From NCBI GenBank assembly GCA_025667525.1, contig CM046881.1:28221580-28285579 (forward strand): a stretch of DNA of 64,000 nt, written 5' to 3'. The position numbers were made by a program, and so were the translations under genes. Positions 24,501 to 37,694 of this stretch are shown here, piece by piece; the first letter of the stretch is position 1; the number at the start of each line of letters is the position of its first letter. The notes beneath the pieces were generated by a model. It did no database searches. It worked only from the letters and a program-made list of their open reading frames with translations, and had not been told where the DNA came from. The stretch comes from Glebionis coronaria (Eukaryota; Streptophyta; Magnoliopsida; Asterales; Asteraceae).

Positions 24501-26892
24501 TCACAACTACCTCAAATACTAGCTGACCAACTTTTACACCAATAAAACACAACCAAAACTAAACAGAGCAAACATATAGATTTGTTTTATCCAACAAGAA
24601 TCCGAGAAAATACATTTTGCCTCTATGTGGTCTATATGGACTGGAAATAATTTTAGAGGTTTTTTATTAGGTTTGGATGATTTGAGCCGGTTACGGCATT
24701 TTTAGCTGTTCTTGGTAGGTTTTTATCAGTTTTTGATCGGGTTTAGTTGCTTTTGACCAATGCTTGCCTGGATAAAAGTACTCCTTTTTTAAAGCATCCA
24801 TTTTCTTAGTTGTGGTCTTGAAACGGAGTCATGTATCACATGTTATGACCATTTTATTGCAACCCACGTTTTCAGATAATTTCAATATAAATTTGTTTTT
24901 GTATGTTAGCGATTGTGTTTGGTACTCTATTTCTTGATAGCTCTTAATTTTAATAGAATAAAATATGGAATCAAATATTTTAGAGTCATATAATACATAA
25001 GCAAGTTGATCCTACATGAAATGTCAAAAAATACTTGTCCTTCTTTTTCATATTATTCACCTATGTAGGCTTCCCAAGGTTAAACAATATCATTTTTAGG
25101 TCAAATAACATGACGTGTTGTTAGAGCACACTCATGTCTTGACCTTTATATTATAATGTGCCGTCGAGATGCTCTTTGTCTACTACATTCACAACTACCT
25201 CAAATACTAGCTGACCAACATTTACACCAATAAAACTCAACCAAAACTAAACAGAGCTAACATATACATGTGTTATATCCATCAAGAATCCGGGCAAATA
25301 CATTTTGCCCGGATCCTATGTGGTCTTTATGGACTGGAAATAGTTTTAGAGGTTTTTTCTTAGGTTTGGATGATTTGAGCCGGTTACGACATTTTTAGCT
25401 GTTCTTAGTAGGTTTTTATCAGTTTTTGATCGGGTTTAGTCGCTTTTGACCAATGCTTGCCTGGATAAAAGTACTCCTTTTTTCAAGCATCCATTTTCTT
25501 AGTTGTGGTCTTGAAACGGAGTCATGTATCACATGCTATGACCATTTTATTGCAACCCATGTTTTCAGATAATTTCAATATAAATTTGTTTTTGTATGTT
25601 AGCGATTGTTTTTGGTACTCTATTTCTTGATAGCTCTTAATTTTAATAGAATAAAACATGGAGTCAAATATTTTAGAGCATAAGCAAGTTGATCCTACAT
25701 GAAATGTCAAAAAATACTTGTCCTTCTTTTGCATATTATTCACCTATGTAGGCTTCCCAAGGTTAAACAATATCATTTTTAGGTCAAATAACATGACGTG
25801 TTGTTAGAGCACACTCATGTCTTGACCTTTATACTATAATGTGCCGTCGAGATGCTCTTTGTCTACTACATTCACAACTACCTCAAATACTAGCTGACCA
25901 ACTTTTACACCAATAAAACACAACCAAAACTAAACAGAGCAAACATATAGATTTGTTTTATCCAACAAGAATCCGAGAAAATACATTTTGCCTCTATGTG
26001 GTCTATATGGACTGGAAATAATTTTAGAGGTTTTTTATTAGGCTTGGATGATTTGAGCCGGTTACGGCATTTTTAGCTGTTCTTGGTAGGTTTTTATCAG
26101 TTTTTGATCGGGTTTAGTTGCTTTTGACCAATGCTTGCCTGGATAAAAGTACTCCTTTTTTAAAGCATCCATTTTCTTAGTTGTGGTCTTGAAACGGAGT
26201 CATGTATCACATGTTATGACCATTTTATTGCAACCCACGTTTTCAGATAATTTCAATATAAATTTGTTTTTGTATGTTAGCGATTGTGTTTGGTACTCTA
26301 TTTCTTGATAGCTCTTAATTTTAATAGAATAAAATATGGAATCAAATATTTTAGAGTCATATAATACATAAGCAAGTTGATCCTACATGAAATGTCAAAA
26401 AATACTTGTCCTTCTTTTTCATATTATTCACCTATGTAGGCTTCCCAAGGTTAAACAATATCATTTTTAGGTCAAATAACATGACGTGTTGTTAGAGCAC
26501 ACTCATGTCTTGACCTTTATATTATAATGTGCCGTTGAGATGCTCTTTGTCTACTACATTCACAACTACCTCAAATACTAGCTGACCAACTTTTACACCA
26601 ATAAAACTCAACCAAAACTAAACAGAGCTAACATATACATGTGTTATATCCATCAAGAATCCGGGCAAATACATTTTGCCCGGATCCTATGTGGTCTATA
26701 TGGACTGGAAATAGTATTAGAGGTTTTTTCTTAGGTTTGGATGATTTGAGCCGGTTACGGCATTTTTAGCTGTTCTTAGTAGGTTTTTATCAGTTTTTGA
26801 TCGGGTTTAGTCGCTTTTGACCAATGCTTGCCTGGATAAAAGTACTCCTTTTTTAAAGCATCCATTTTCTTAGTTGTGGTCTTGAAACGGAG
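18580..26892. repeat. Satellite array 2a: A-B dimers of 1,371 bp
   Basis: Anchors at 18668, 19345, 20038, 20716, 21409, 22087, 22780, 23458, 24151, 24829, 25522 and 26200 alternate 678 bp (A; first one 677) and 693 bp (B). A has CATGCTATG, CCCATGTTTTC, GAGCATAAGC and AATCCGAGAAAA. B has CATGTTATG, CCCACGTTTTC, the TCATATAATA insertion, AAACTCAACC and the CCCGGATCC arm. B hairpins are imperfect in the first three dimers (right arm TTTGCCCAGAT; left arm also changed in the second and third) and perfect from 23917 on. Dimers at 21409 and 22780 share private variants (AGAACAAAAC, AACAATTTCAT), so one was recently copied from the other. Confidence 0.93.
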
Positions 26893-28263
26893 TCATGTAT
26901 CACATGTTATGACCATTTTATTGCAACCCACGTTTTCAGATAATTTCAATATAAATTTGTTTTTGTATGTTAGCGATTGTGTTTGGTACTCTATTTCTTG
27001 ATAGCTCTTAATTTTAATAGAATAAAACATGGAATCAAATATTTTAGAGCATAAGCAAGTTGATCCTACATGAAATGTCAAAAAATACTTGTCCTTCTTT
27101 TGCATATTATTCACCTATGTAGGCTTCCCAAGGTTAAACAATATCATTTTTAGGTCAAATAACATGACGTGTTGTTAGAGCACACTCATGTCTTGACCTT
27201 TATACTATAATGTGCCGTCGAGATGCTCTTTGTCTACTACATTCACAACTACCTCAAATACTAGCTGACCAACTTTTACACCAATAAAACACAACCAAAA
27301 CTAAACAGAGCAAACATATAGATTTGTTTTATCCAACAAGAATCCGAGAAAATACATTTTGCCTCTATGTGGTCTATATGGACTGGAAATAATTTTAGAG
27401 GTTTTTTATTAGGTTTGGATGATTTGAGCCGGTTACGGCATTTTTAGCTGTTCTTGGTAGGTTTTTATCAGTTTTTGATCGGGTTTAGTCGCTTTTGACC
27501 AATGCTTGCCTGGATAAAAGTACTCCTTTTTTAAAGCATCCATTTTCTTAGTTGTGGTCTTGAAACGGAGTCATGTATCACATGTTATGACCATTTTATT
27601 GCAACCCACGTTTTCAGATAATTTCAATATAAATTTGTTTTTGTATGTTAGCGATTGTGTTTGGTACTCTATTTCTTGATAGCTCTTAATTTTAATAGAA
27701 TAAAATATGGAATCAAATATTTTAGAGTCATATAATACATAAGCAAGTTGATCCTACATGAAATGTCAAAAAATACTTGTCCTCCTTTTGCATATTATTC
27801 ACCTATGTAGGCTTCCCAAGGTTAAACAATATCATTTTTAGGTCAAATAACATGACGTGTTGTTAGAGCACACTCATGTCTTGACCTTTATATTATAATG
27901 TGCCGTCGAGATGCTCTTTGTCTACTACATTCACAACTACCTCAAATAATAGCTGACCAACTTTTACACCAATAAAACTCAACCAAAACTAAACAGAGCT
28001 AACATATACATGTGTTATATCCATCAAGAATCCGGGCAAATATATTTTGCCCGGATCCTATGTGGTCTATATGGACTGGAATTAGTTTTAGAGGTTTTTT
28101 CTTAGGTTTGGATGATTTGAGCCGGTTACGGCATTTTTAGCTGTTCTTAGTAGGTTTTTATCAGTTTTTGATCGGGTTTAGTCGCTTTTGACCAATGCTT
28201 GCCTGGATAAAAGTACTCCTTTTTTCAAGCATCCATTTTCTTAGTTGTGGTCTTGAAACGGAG

Positions 28264-28474
28264 TCATGTATCACATGTTATGACCATTTTATTGCAACCC
28301 ACGTTTTCAGATAATTTCAATATTTTAGAGTCATATAATACATAAGCAAGTTGATCCTACATGAAATGTCAAAAATGCTTGACCATTTTAGAGGTTTTTT
28401 CTTAGGTTTGGATGATTTGAGCCGGTTACGGCATTTTTAGCATCTATTTTCTTAGTTGTGGTCTTGAAACGGAG
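28264..28474. repeat. 211-bp monomer with three internal deletions
   Basis: Compared with the 693-bp B at 27571 it lost about 90 bp (TTTCAATAT joined to TTTAGAGTC, sharing AATAT), about 303 bp (CTTGACC joined to ATTTTAGAGG) and about 89 bp (CATTTTTAG joined to CATC, sharing AG). The same form occurs at 30425, 32585, 34745, 36905, 41130 and 43290, so all deletions predate spread of the 2,160-bp unit. Confidence 0.88.
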
Positions 28475-29053
28475 TCATGTATCACATGCTATGACCATTT
28501 TATTGCAACCCATGGAGTCAAATATTTTAGAGCATAAGCAAGTTGATCCTACATGAAATGTCAAAAAATACTTGACCTTCTTTTGCATATTATTCACCTA
28601 TGTAGGCTTCCCAAGGTTAAACAATATCATTTTTAGGTCAAATAACATGACGTGTTGTTAGAGCACACTCATGTCTTGACCTTTATACTATAATGTGCCG
28701 TCGAGATGCTCTTTGTCTACTACATTCACAACTACCTCAAATACTAGCTGACCAACTTTTACACCAATAAAACACAACCAAAACTAAACAGAGCAAACAT
28801 ATAGATTTGTTTTATCCAACAAGAATCCGAGAAAATACATTTTGCTTCTATGTGGTCTATATGGACTGGAAATAATTTTAGAGGTTTTTTATTAGGTTTG
28901 GATGATTTGAGCCGGTTACGGCATTTTTAGCTGTTCTTAGTAGGTTTTTATCAGTTTTTGATCGGGTTTAGTCGCTTTTGACCAATGCTTGCCTGGATAA
29001 AAGTACTCCTTTTTTAAAGCATCCATTTTCTTAGTTGTGGTCTTGAAACGGAG
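28475..29053. repeat. 579-bp A monomer with one internal deletion
   Basis: CAACCCATG is joined directly to GAGTCAAAT, removing about 99 bp between two CATG copies. It recurs after every 211-bp monomer (30635, 32795, 34955, 37116, 41341, 43501). The copy at 43501 lost a further 8 bp (GCATAAGTCCTACATG), giving 571 bp. Confidence 0.88.
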
Positions 29054-32000
29054 TCATGTATCACATGTTATGACCATTTTATTGCAACCCACGTTTTCAG
29101 ATAATTTCAATATAAATTTGTTTTTGTATGTTAGCGATTGTGTTTGGTACTCTATTTCTTGATAGCTCTTAATTTTAATAGAATAAAACATGGAATCAAA
29201 TATTTTAGAGCATAAGCAAGTTGATCCTACATGAAATGTCAAAAAATACTTGTCCTTCTTTTGCATATTATTCACCTATGTAGGCTTCCCAAGGTTAAAC
29301 AATATCATTTTTAGGTCAAATAACATGACGTGTTGTTAGAGCACACTCATGTCTTGACCTTTATACTATAATGTGCCGTCGAGATGCTCTTTGTCTACTA
29401 CATTCACAACTACCTCAAATACTAGCTGACCAACTTTTACACCAATAAAACACAACCAAAACTAAACAGAGCAAACATATAGATTTGTTTTATCCAACAA
29501 GAATCCGAGAAAATACATTTTGCCTCTATGTGGTCTATATGGACTGGAAATAATTTTAGAGGTTTTTTATTAGGTTTGGATGATTTGAGCCGGTTACGGC
29601 ATTTTTAGCTGTTCTTGGTAGGTTTTTATCAGTTTTTGATCGGGTTTAGTCGCTTTTGACCAATGCTTGCCTGGATAAAAGTACTCCTTTTTTAAAGCAT
29701 CCATTTTCTTAGTTGTGGTCTTGAAACGGAGTCATGTATCACATGTTATGACCATTTTATTGCAACCCACGTTTTCAGATAATTTCAATATAAATTTGTT
29801 TTTGTATGTTAGCGATTGTGTTTGGTACTCTATTTCTTGATAGCTCTTAATTTTAATAGAATAAATTATGGAATCAAATATTTTAGAGTCATACAATACA
29901 TAAGCAAGTTGATCCTACATGAAATGTCAAAAAATACTTGTCCTCCTTTTGCATATTATTCACCTATGTAGGCTTCCCAAGGTTAAACAATATCATTTTT
30001 AGGTCAAATAACATGACGTGTTGTTAGAGCACACTCATGTCTTGACCTTTATATTATAATGTGCCGTCGAGATGCTCTTTGTCTACTACATTCACAACTA
30101 CCTCAAATAATAGCTGACCAACTTTTACACCAATAAAACTCAACCAAAACTAAACAGAGCTAACATATACATGTGTTATATCCATCAAGAATCCGGGCAA
30201 ATATATTTTGCCCGGATCCTATGTGGTCTATATGGACTGGAATTAGTTTTAGAGGTTTTTTCTTAGGTTTGGATGATTTGAGCCGGTTACGACATTTTTA
30301 GCTGTTCTTAGTAGGTTTTTATCAGTTTTTGATCGGGTTTAGTCGCTTTTGACCAATGCTTGCCTGGATAAAAGTACTCCTTTTTTCAAGCATCCATTTT
30401 CTTAGTTGTGGTCTTGAAACGGAGTCATGTATCACATGTTATGACCATTTTATTGCAACCCACGTTTTCAGATAATTTCAATATTTTAGAGTCATATAAT
30501 ACATAAGCAAGTTGATCCTACATGAAATGTCAAAAATGCTTGACCATTTTAGAGGTTTTTTCTTAGGTTTGGATGATTTGAGCCGGTTACGGCATTTTTA
30601 GCATCCATTTTCTTAGTTGTGGTCTTGAAACGAGTCATGTATCACATGCTATGACCATTTTATTGCAACCCATGGAGTCAAATATTTTAGAGCATAAGCA
30701 AGTTGATCCTACATGAAATGTCAAAAAATACTTGACCTTCTTTTGCATATTATTCACCTATGTAGGCTTCCCAAGGTTAAACAATATCATTTTTAGGTCA
30801 AATAACATGACGTGTTGTTAGAGCACACTCATGTCTTGACCTTTATACTATAATGTGCCGTCGAGATGCTCTTTGTCTACTACATTCACAACTACCTCAA
30901 ATACTAGCTGACCAACTTTTACACCAATAAAACACAACCAAAACTAAACAGAGCAAACATATAGATTTGTTTTATCCAACAAGAATCCGAGAAAATACAT
31001 TTTGCTTCTATGTGGTCTATATGGACTGGAAATAATTTTAGAGGTTTTTTATTAGGTTTGGATGATTTGAGCCGGTTACGGCATTTTTAGCTGTTCTTAG
31101 TAGGTTTTTATCAGTTTTTGATCGGGTTTAGTCGCTTTTGACCAATGCTTGCCTGGATAAAAGTACTCCTTTTTTAAAGCATCCATTTTCTTAGTTGTGG
31201 TCTTGAAACGGAGTCATGTATCACATGTTATGACCATTTTATTGCAACCCACGTTTTCAGATAATTTCAATATAAATTTGTTTTTGTATGTTAGCGATTG
31301 TGTTTGGTACTCTATTTCTTGATAGCTCTTAATTTTAATAGAATAAAACATGGAATCAAATATTTTAGAGCATAAGCAAGTTGATCCTACATGAAATGTC
31401 AAAAAATACTTGTCCTTCTTTTGCATATTATTCACCTATGTAGGCTTCCCAAGGTTAAACAATATCATTTTTAGGTCAAATAACATGACGTGTTGTTAGA
31501 GCACACTCATGTCTTGACCTTTATACTATAATGTGCCGTCGAGATGCTCTTTGTCTACTACATTCACAACTACCTCAAATACTAGCTGACCAACTTTTAC
31601 ACCAATAAAACACAACCAAAACTAAACAGAGCAAACATATAGATTTGTTTTATCCAACAAGAATCCGAGAAAATACATTTTGCCTCTATGTGGTCTATAT
31701 GGACTGGAAATAATTTTAGAGGTTTTTTATTAGGTTTGGATGATTTGAGCCGGTTACGGCATTTTTAGCTGTTCTTGGTAGGTTTTTATCAGTTTTTGAT
31801 CGGGTTTAGTCGCTTTTGACCAATGCTTGCCTGGATAAAAGTACTCCTTTTTTAAAGCATCCATTTTCTTAGTTGTGGTCTTGAAACGGAGTCATGTATC
31901 ACATGTTATGACCATTTTATTGCAACCCACGTTTTCAGATAATTTCAATATAAATTTGTTTTTGTATGTTAGCGATTGTGTTTGGTACTCTATTTCTTGA

Positions 32001-35000
32001 TAGCTCTTAATTTTAATAGAATAAATTATGGAATCAAATATTTTAGAGTCATACAATACATAAGCAAGTTGATCCTACATGAAATGTCAAAAAATACTTG
32101 TCCTCCTTTTGCATATTATTCACCTATGTAGGCTTCCCAAGGTTAAACAATATCATTTTTAGGTCAAATAACATGACGTGTTGTTAGAGCACACTCATGT
32201 CTTGACCTTTATATTATAATGTGCCGTCGAGATGCTCTTTGTCTACTACATTCACAACTACCTCAAATAATAGCTGACCAACTTTTACACCAATAAAACT
32301 CAACCAAAACTAAACAGAGCTAACATATACATGTGTTATATCCATCAAGAATCCGGGCAAATATATTTTGCCCGGATCCTATGTGGTCTATATGGACTGG
32401 AATTAGTTTTAGAGGTTTTTTCTTAGGTTTGGATGATTTGAGCCGGTTACGACATTTTTAGCTGTTCTTAGTAGGTTTTTATCAGTTTTTGATCGGGTTT
32501 AGTCGCTTTTGACCAATGCTTGCCTGGATAAAAGTACTCCTTTTTTCAAGCATCCATTTTCTTAGTTGTGGTCTTGAAACGGAGTCATGTATCACATGTT
32601 ATGACCATTTTATTGCAACCCACGTTTTCAGATAATTTCAATATTTTAGAGTCATATAATACATAAGCAAGTTGATCCTACATGAAATGTCAAAAATGCT
32701 TGACCATTTTAGAGGTTTTTTCTTAGGTTTGGATGATTTGAGCCGGTTACGGCATTTTTAGCATCCATTTTCTTAGTTGTGGTCTTGAAACGAGTCATGT
32801 ATCACATGCTATGACCATTTTATTGCAACCCATGGAGTCAAATATTTTAGAGCATAAGCAAGTTGATCCTACATGAAATGTCAAAAAATACTTGACCTTC
32901 TTTTGCATATTATTCACCTATGTAGGCTTCCCAAGGTTAAACAATATCATTTTTAGGTCAAATAACATGACGTGTTGTTAGAGCACACTCATGTCTTGAC
33001 CTTTATACTATAATGTGCCGTCGAGATGCTCTTTGTCTACTACATTCACAACTACCTCAAATACTAGCTGACCAACTTTTACACCAATAAAACACAACCA
33101 AAACTAAACAGAGCAAACATATAGATTTGTTTTATCCAACAAGAATCCGAGAAAATACATTTTGCTTCTATGTGGTCTATATGGACTGGAAATAATTTTA
33201 GAGGTTTTTTATTAGGTTTGGATGATTTGAGCCGGTTACGGCATTTTTAGCTGTTCTTAGTAGGTTTTTATCAGTTTTTGATCGGGTTTAGTCGCTTTTG
33301 ACCAATGCTTGCCTGGATAAAAGTACTCCTTTTTTAAAGCATCCATTTTCTTAGTTGTGGTCTTGAAACGGAGTCATGTATCACATGTTATGACCATTTT
33401 ATTGCAACCCACGTTTTCAGATAATTTCAATATAAATTTGTTTTTGTATGTTAGCGATTGTGTTTGGTACTCTATTTCTTGATAGCTCTTAATTTTAATA
33501 GAATAAAACATGGAATCAAATATTTTAGAGCATAAGCAAGTTGATCCTACATGAAATGTCAAAAAATACTTGTCCTTCTTTTGCATATTATTCACCTATG
33601 TAGGTTTCCCAAGGTTAAACAATATCATTTTTAGGTCAAATAACATGACGTGTTGTTAGAGCACACTCATGTCTTGACCTTTATACTATAATGTGCCGTC
33701 GAGATGCTCTTTGTCTACTACATTCACAACTACCTCAAATACTAGCTGACCAACTTTTACACCAATAAAACACAACCAAAACTAAACAGAGCAAACATAT
33801 AGATTTGTTTTATCCAACAAGAATCCGAGAAAATACATTTTGCCTCTATGTGGTCTATATGGACTGGAAATAATTTTAGAGGTTTTTTATTAGGTTTGGA
33901 TGATTTGAGCCGGTTACGGCATTTTTAGCTGTTCTTGGTAGGTTTTTATCAGTTTTTGATCGGGTTTAGTCGCTTTTGACCAATGCTTGCCTGGATAAAA
34001 GTACTCCTTTTTTAAAGCATCCATTTTCTTAGTTGTGGTCTTGAAACGGAGTCATGTATCACATGTTATGACCATTTTATTGCAACCCACGTTTTCAGAT
34101 AATTTCAATATAAATTTGTTTTTGTATGTTAGCGATTGTGTTTGGTACTCTATTTCTTGATAGCTCTTAATTTTAATAGAATAAATTATGGAATCAAATA
34201 TTTTAGAGTCATACAATACATAAGCAAGTTGATCCTACATGAAATGTCAAAAAATACTTGTCCTCCTTTTGCATATTATTCACCTATGTAGGCTTCCCAA
34301 GGTTAAACAATATCATTTTTAGGTCAAATAACATGACGTGTTGTTAGAGCACACTCATGTCTTGACCTTTATATTATAATGTGCCGTCGAGATGCTCTTT
34401 GTCTACTACATTCACAACTACCTCAAATAATAGCTGACCAACTTTTACACCAATAAAACTCAACCAAAACTAAACAGAGCTAACATATACATGTGTTATA
34501 TCCATCAAGAATCCGGGCAAATATATTTTGCCCGGATCCTATGTGGTCTATATGGACTGGAATTAGTTTTAGAGGTTTTTTCTTAGGTTTGGATGATTTG
34601 AGCCGGTTACGACATTTTTAGCTGTTCTTAGTAGGTTTTTATCAGTTTTTGATCGGGTTTAGTCGCTTTTGACCAATGCTTGCCTGGATAAAAGTACTCC
34701 TTTTTTCAAGCATCCATTTTCTTAGTTGTGGTCTTGAAACGGAGTCATGTATCACATGTTATGACCATTTTATTGCAACCCACGTTTTCAGATAATTTCA
34801 ATATTTTAGAGTCATATAATACATAAGCAAGTTGATCCTACATGAAATGTCAAAAATGCTTGACCATTTTAGAGGTTTTTTCTTAGGTTTGGATGATTTG
34901 AGCCGGTTACGGCATTTTTAGCATCCATTTTCTTAGTTGTGGTCTTGAAACGAGTCATGTATCACATGCTATGACCATTTTATTGCAACCCATGGAGTCA

Positions 35001-37694
35001 AATATTTTAGAGCATAAGCAAGTTGATCCTACATGAAATGTCAAAAAATACTTGACCTTCTTTTGCATATTATTCACCTATGTAGGCTTCCCAAGGTTAA
35101 ACAATATCATTTTTAGGTCTAATAACATGACGTGTTGTTAGAGCACACTCATGTCTTGACCTTTATACTATAATGTGCCGTCGAGATGCTCTTTGTCTAC
35201 TACATTCACAACTACCTCAAATACTAGCTGACCAACTTTTACACCAATAAAACACAACCAAAACTAAACAGAGCAAACATATAGATTTGTTTTATCCAAC
35301 AAGAATCCGAGAAAATACATTTTGCTTCTATGTGGTCTATATGGACTGGAAATAATTTTAGAGGTTTTTTATTAGGTTTGGATGATTTGAGCCGGTTACG
35401 GCATTTTTAGCTGTTCTTAGTAGGTTTTTATCAGTTTTTGATCGGGTTTAGTCGCTTTTGACCAATGCTTGCCTGGATAAAAGTACTCCTTTTTTAAAGC
35501 ATCCATTTTCTTAGTTGTGGTCTTGAAACGGAGTCATGTATCACATGTTATGACCATTTTATTGCAACCCACGTTTTCAGATAATTTCAATATAAATTTG
35601 TTTTTGTATGTTAGCGATTGTGTTTGGTACTCTATTTCTTGATAGCTCTTAATTTTAATAGAATAAAACATGGAATCAAATATTTTAGAGCATAAGCAAG
35701 TTGATCCTACATGAAATGTCAAAAAATACTTGTCCTTCTTTTGCATATTATTCACCTATGTAGGCTTCCCAAGGTTAAACAATATCATTTTTAGGTCAAA
35801 TAACATGACGTGTTGTTAGAGCACACTCATGTCTTGACCTTTATACTATAATGTGCCGTCGAGATGCTCTTTGTCTACTACATTCACAACTACCTCAAAT
35901 ACTAGCTGACCAACTTTTACACCAATAAAACACAACCAAAACTAAACAGAGCAAACATATAGATTTGTTTTATCCAACAAGAATCCGAGAAAATACATTT
36001 TGCCTCTATGTGGTCTATATGGACTGGAAATAATTTTAGAGGTTTTTTATTAGGTTTGGATGATTTGAGCCGGTTACGGCATTTTTAGCTGTTCTTGGTA
36101 GGTTTTTATCAGTTTTTGATCGGGTTTAGTCGCTTTTGACCAATGCTTGCCTGGATAAAAGTACTCCTTTTTTAAAGCATCCATTTTCTTAGTTGTGGTC
36201 TTGAAACGGAGTCATGTATCACATGTTATGACCATTTTATTGCAACCCACGTTTTCAGATAATTTCAATATAAATTTGTTTTTGTATGTTAGCGATTGTG
36301 TTTGGTACTCTATTTCTTGATAGCTCTTAATTTTAATAGAATAAATTATGGAATCAAATATTTTAGAGTCATACAATACATAAGCAAGTTGATCCTACAT
36401 GAAATGTCAAAAAATACTTGTCCTCCTTTTGCATATTATTCACCTATGTAGGCTTCCCAAGGTTAAACAATATCATTTTTAGGTCAAATAACATGACGTG
36501 TTGTTAGAGCACACTCATGTCTTGACCTTTATATTATAATGTGCCGTCGAGATGCTCTTTGTCTACTACATTCACAACTACCTCAAATAATAGCTGACCA
36601 ACTTTTACACCAATAAAACTCAACCAAAACTAAACAGAGCTAACATATACATGTGTTATATCCATCAAGAATCCGGGCAAATATATTTTGCCCGGATCCT
36701 ATGTGGTCTATATGGACTGGAATTAGTTTTAGAGGTTTTTTCTTAGGTTTGGATGATTTGAGCCGGTTACGGCATTTTTAGCTGTTCTTAGTAGGTTTTT
36801 ATCAGTTTTTGATCGGGTTTAGTCGCTTTTGACCAATGCTTGCCTGGATAAAAGTACTCCTTTTTTCAAGCATCCATTTTCTTAGTTGTGGTCTTGAAAC
36901 GGAGTCATGTATCACATGTTATGACCATTTTATTGCAACCCACGTTTTCAGATAATTTCAATATTTTAGAGTCATATAATACATAAGCAAGTTGATCCTA
37001 CATGAAATGTCAAAAATGCTTGACCATTTTAGAGGTTTTTTCTTAGGTTTGGATGATTTGAGCCGGTTACGGCATTTTTAGCATCCATTTTCTTAGTTGT
37101 GGTCTTGAAACGGAGTCATGTATCACATGCTATGACCATTTTATTGCAACCCATGGAGTCAAATATTTTAGAGCATAAGCAAGTTGATCCTACATGAAAT
37201 GTCAAAAAATACTTGTCCTTCTTTTGCATATTATTCACCTATGTAGGCTTCCCAAGGTTAAACAATATCATTTTTAGGTCAAATAACATGACGTGTTGTT
37301 AGAGCACACTCATGTCTTGACCTTTATACTATAATGTGCCGTCGAGATGCTCTTTGTCTACTACATTCACAACTACCTCAAATACTAGCTGACCAACTTT
37401 TACACCAATAAAACACAACCAAAACTAAACAGAGCAAACATATAGATTTGTTTTATCCAACAAGAATCCGAGAAAATACATTTTGCCTCTATGTGGTCTA
37501 TATGGACTGGAAATAATTTTAGAGGTTTTTTATTAGGTTTGGATGATTTGAGCCGGTTACGGCATTTTTAGCTGTTCTTGGTAGGTTTTTATCAGTTTTT
37601 GATCGGGTTTAGTTGCTTTTGACCAATGCTTGCCTGGATAAAAGTACTCCTTTTTTAAAGCATCCATTTTCTTAGTTGTGGTCTTGAAACGGAG

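Larger units (their letters stand above)
26893..37694. repeat. Satellite array 2b: five copies of a 2,160-bp higher-order repeat
   Basis: Units start at 26893, 29054, 31214, 33374 and 35534. Each holds A* (678 bp), B (693 bp), a severely shortened monomer (210-211 bp) and a partly shortened A (579 bp). A* is a hybrid: it starts like B (CATGTTATG, CCCACGTTTTC) but lacks the TCATATAATA insertion. Units 2, 3 and 4 share ATAAATTATGG, TCATACAATAC and a lost G in GAAACGAGTC and appear nearly identical, with few differences such as GGTTTCCC at 33604. The fifth unit is followed by a full B rather than another A*. Confidence 0.92.
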
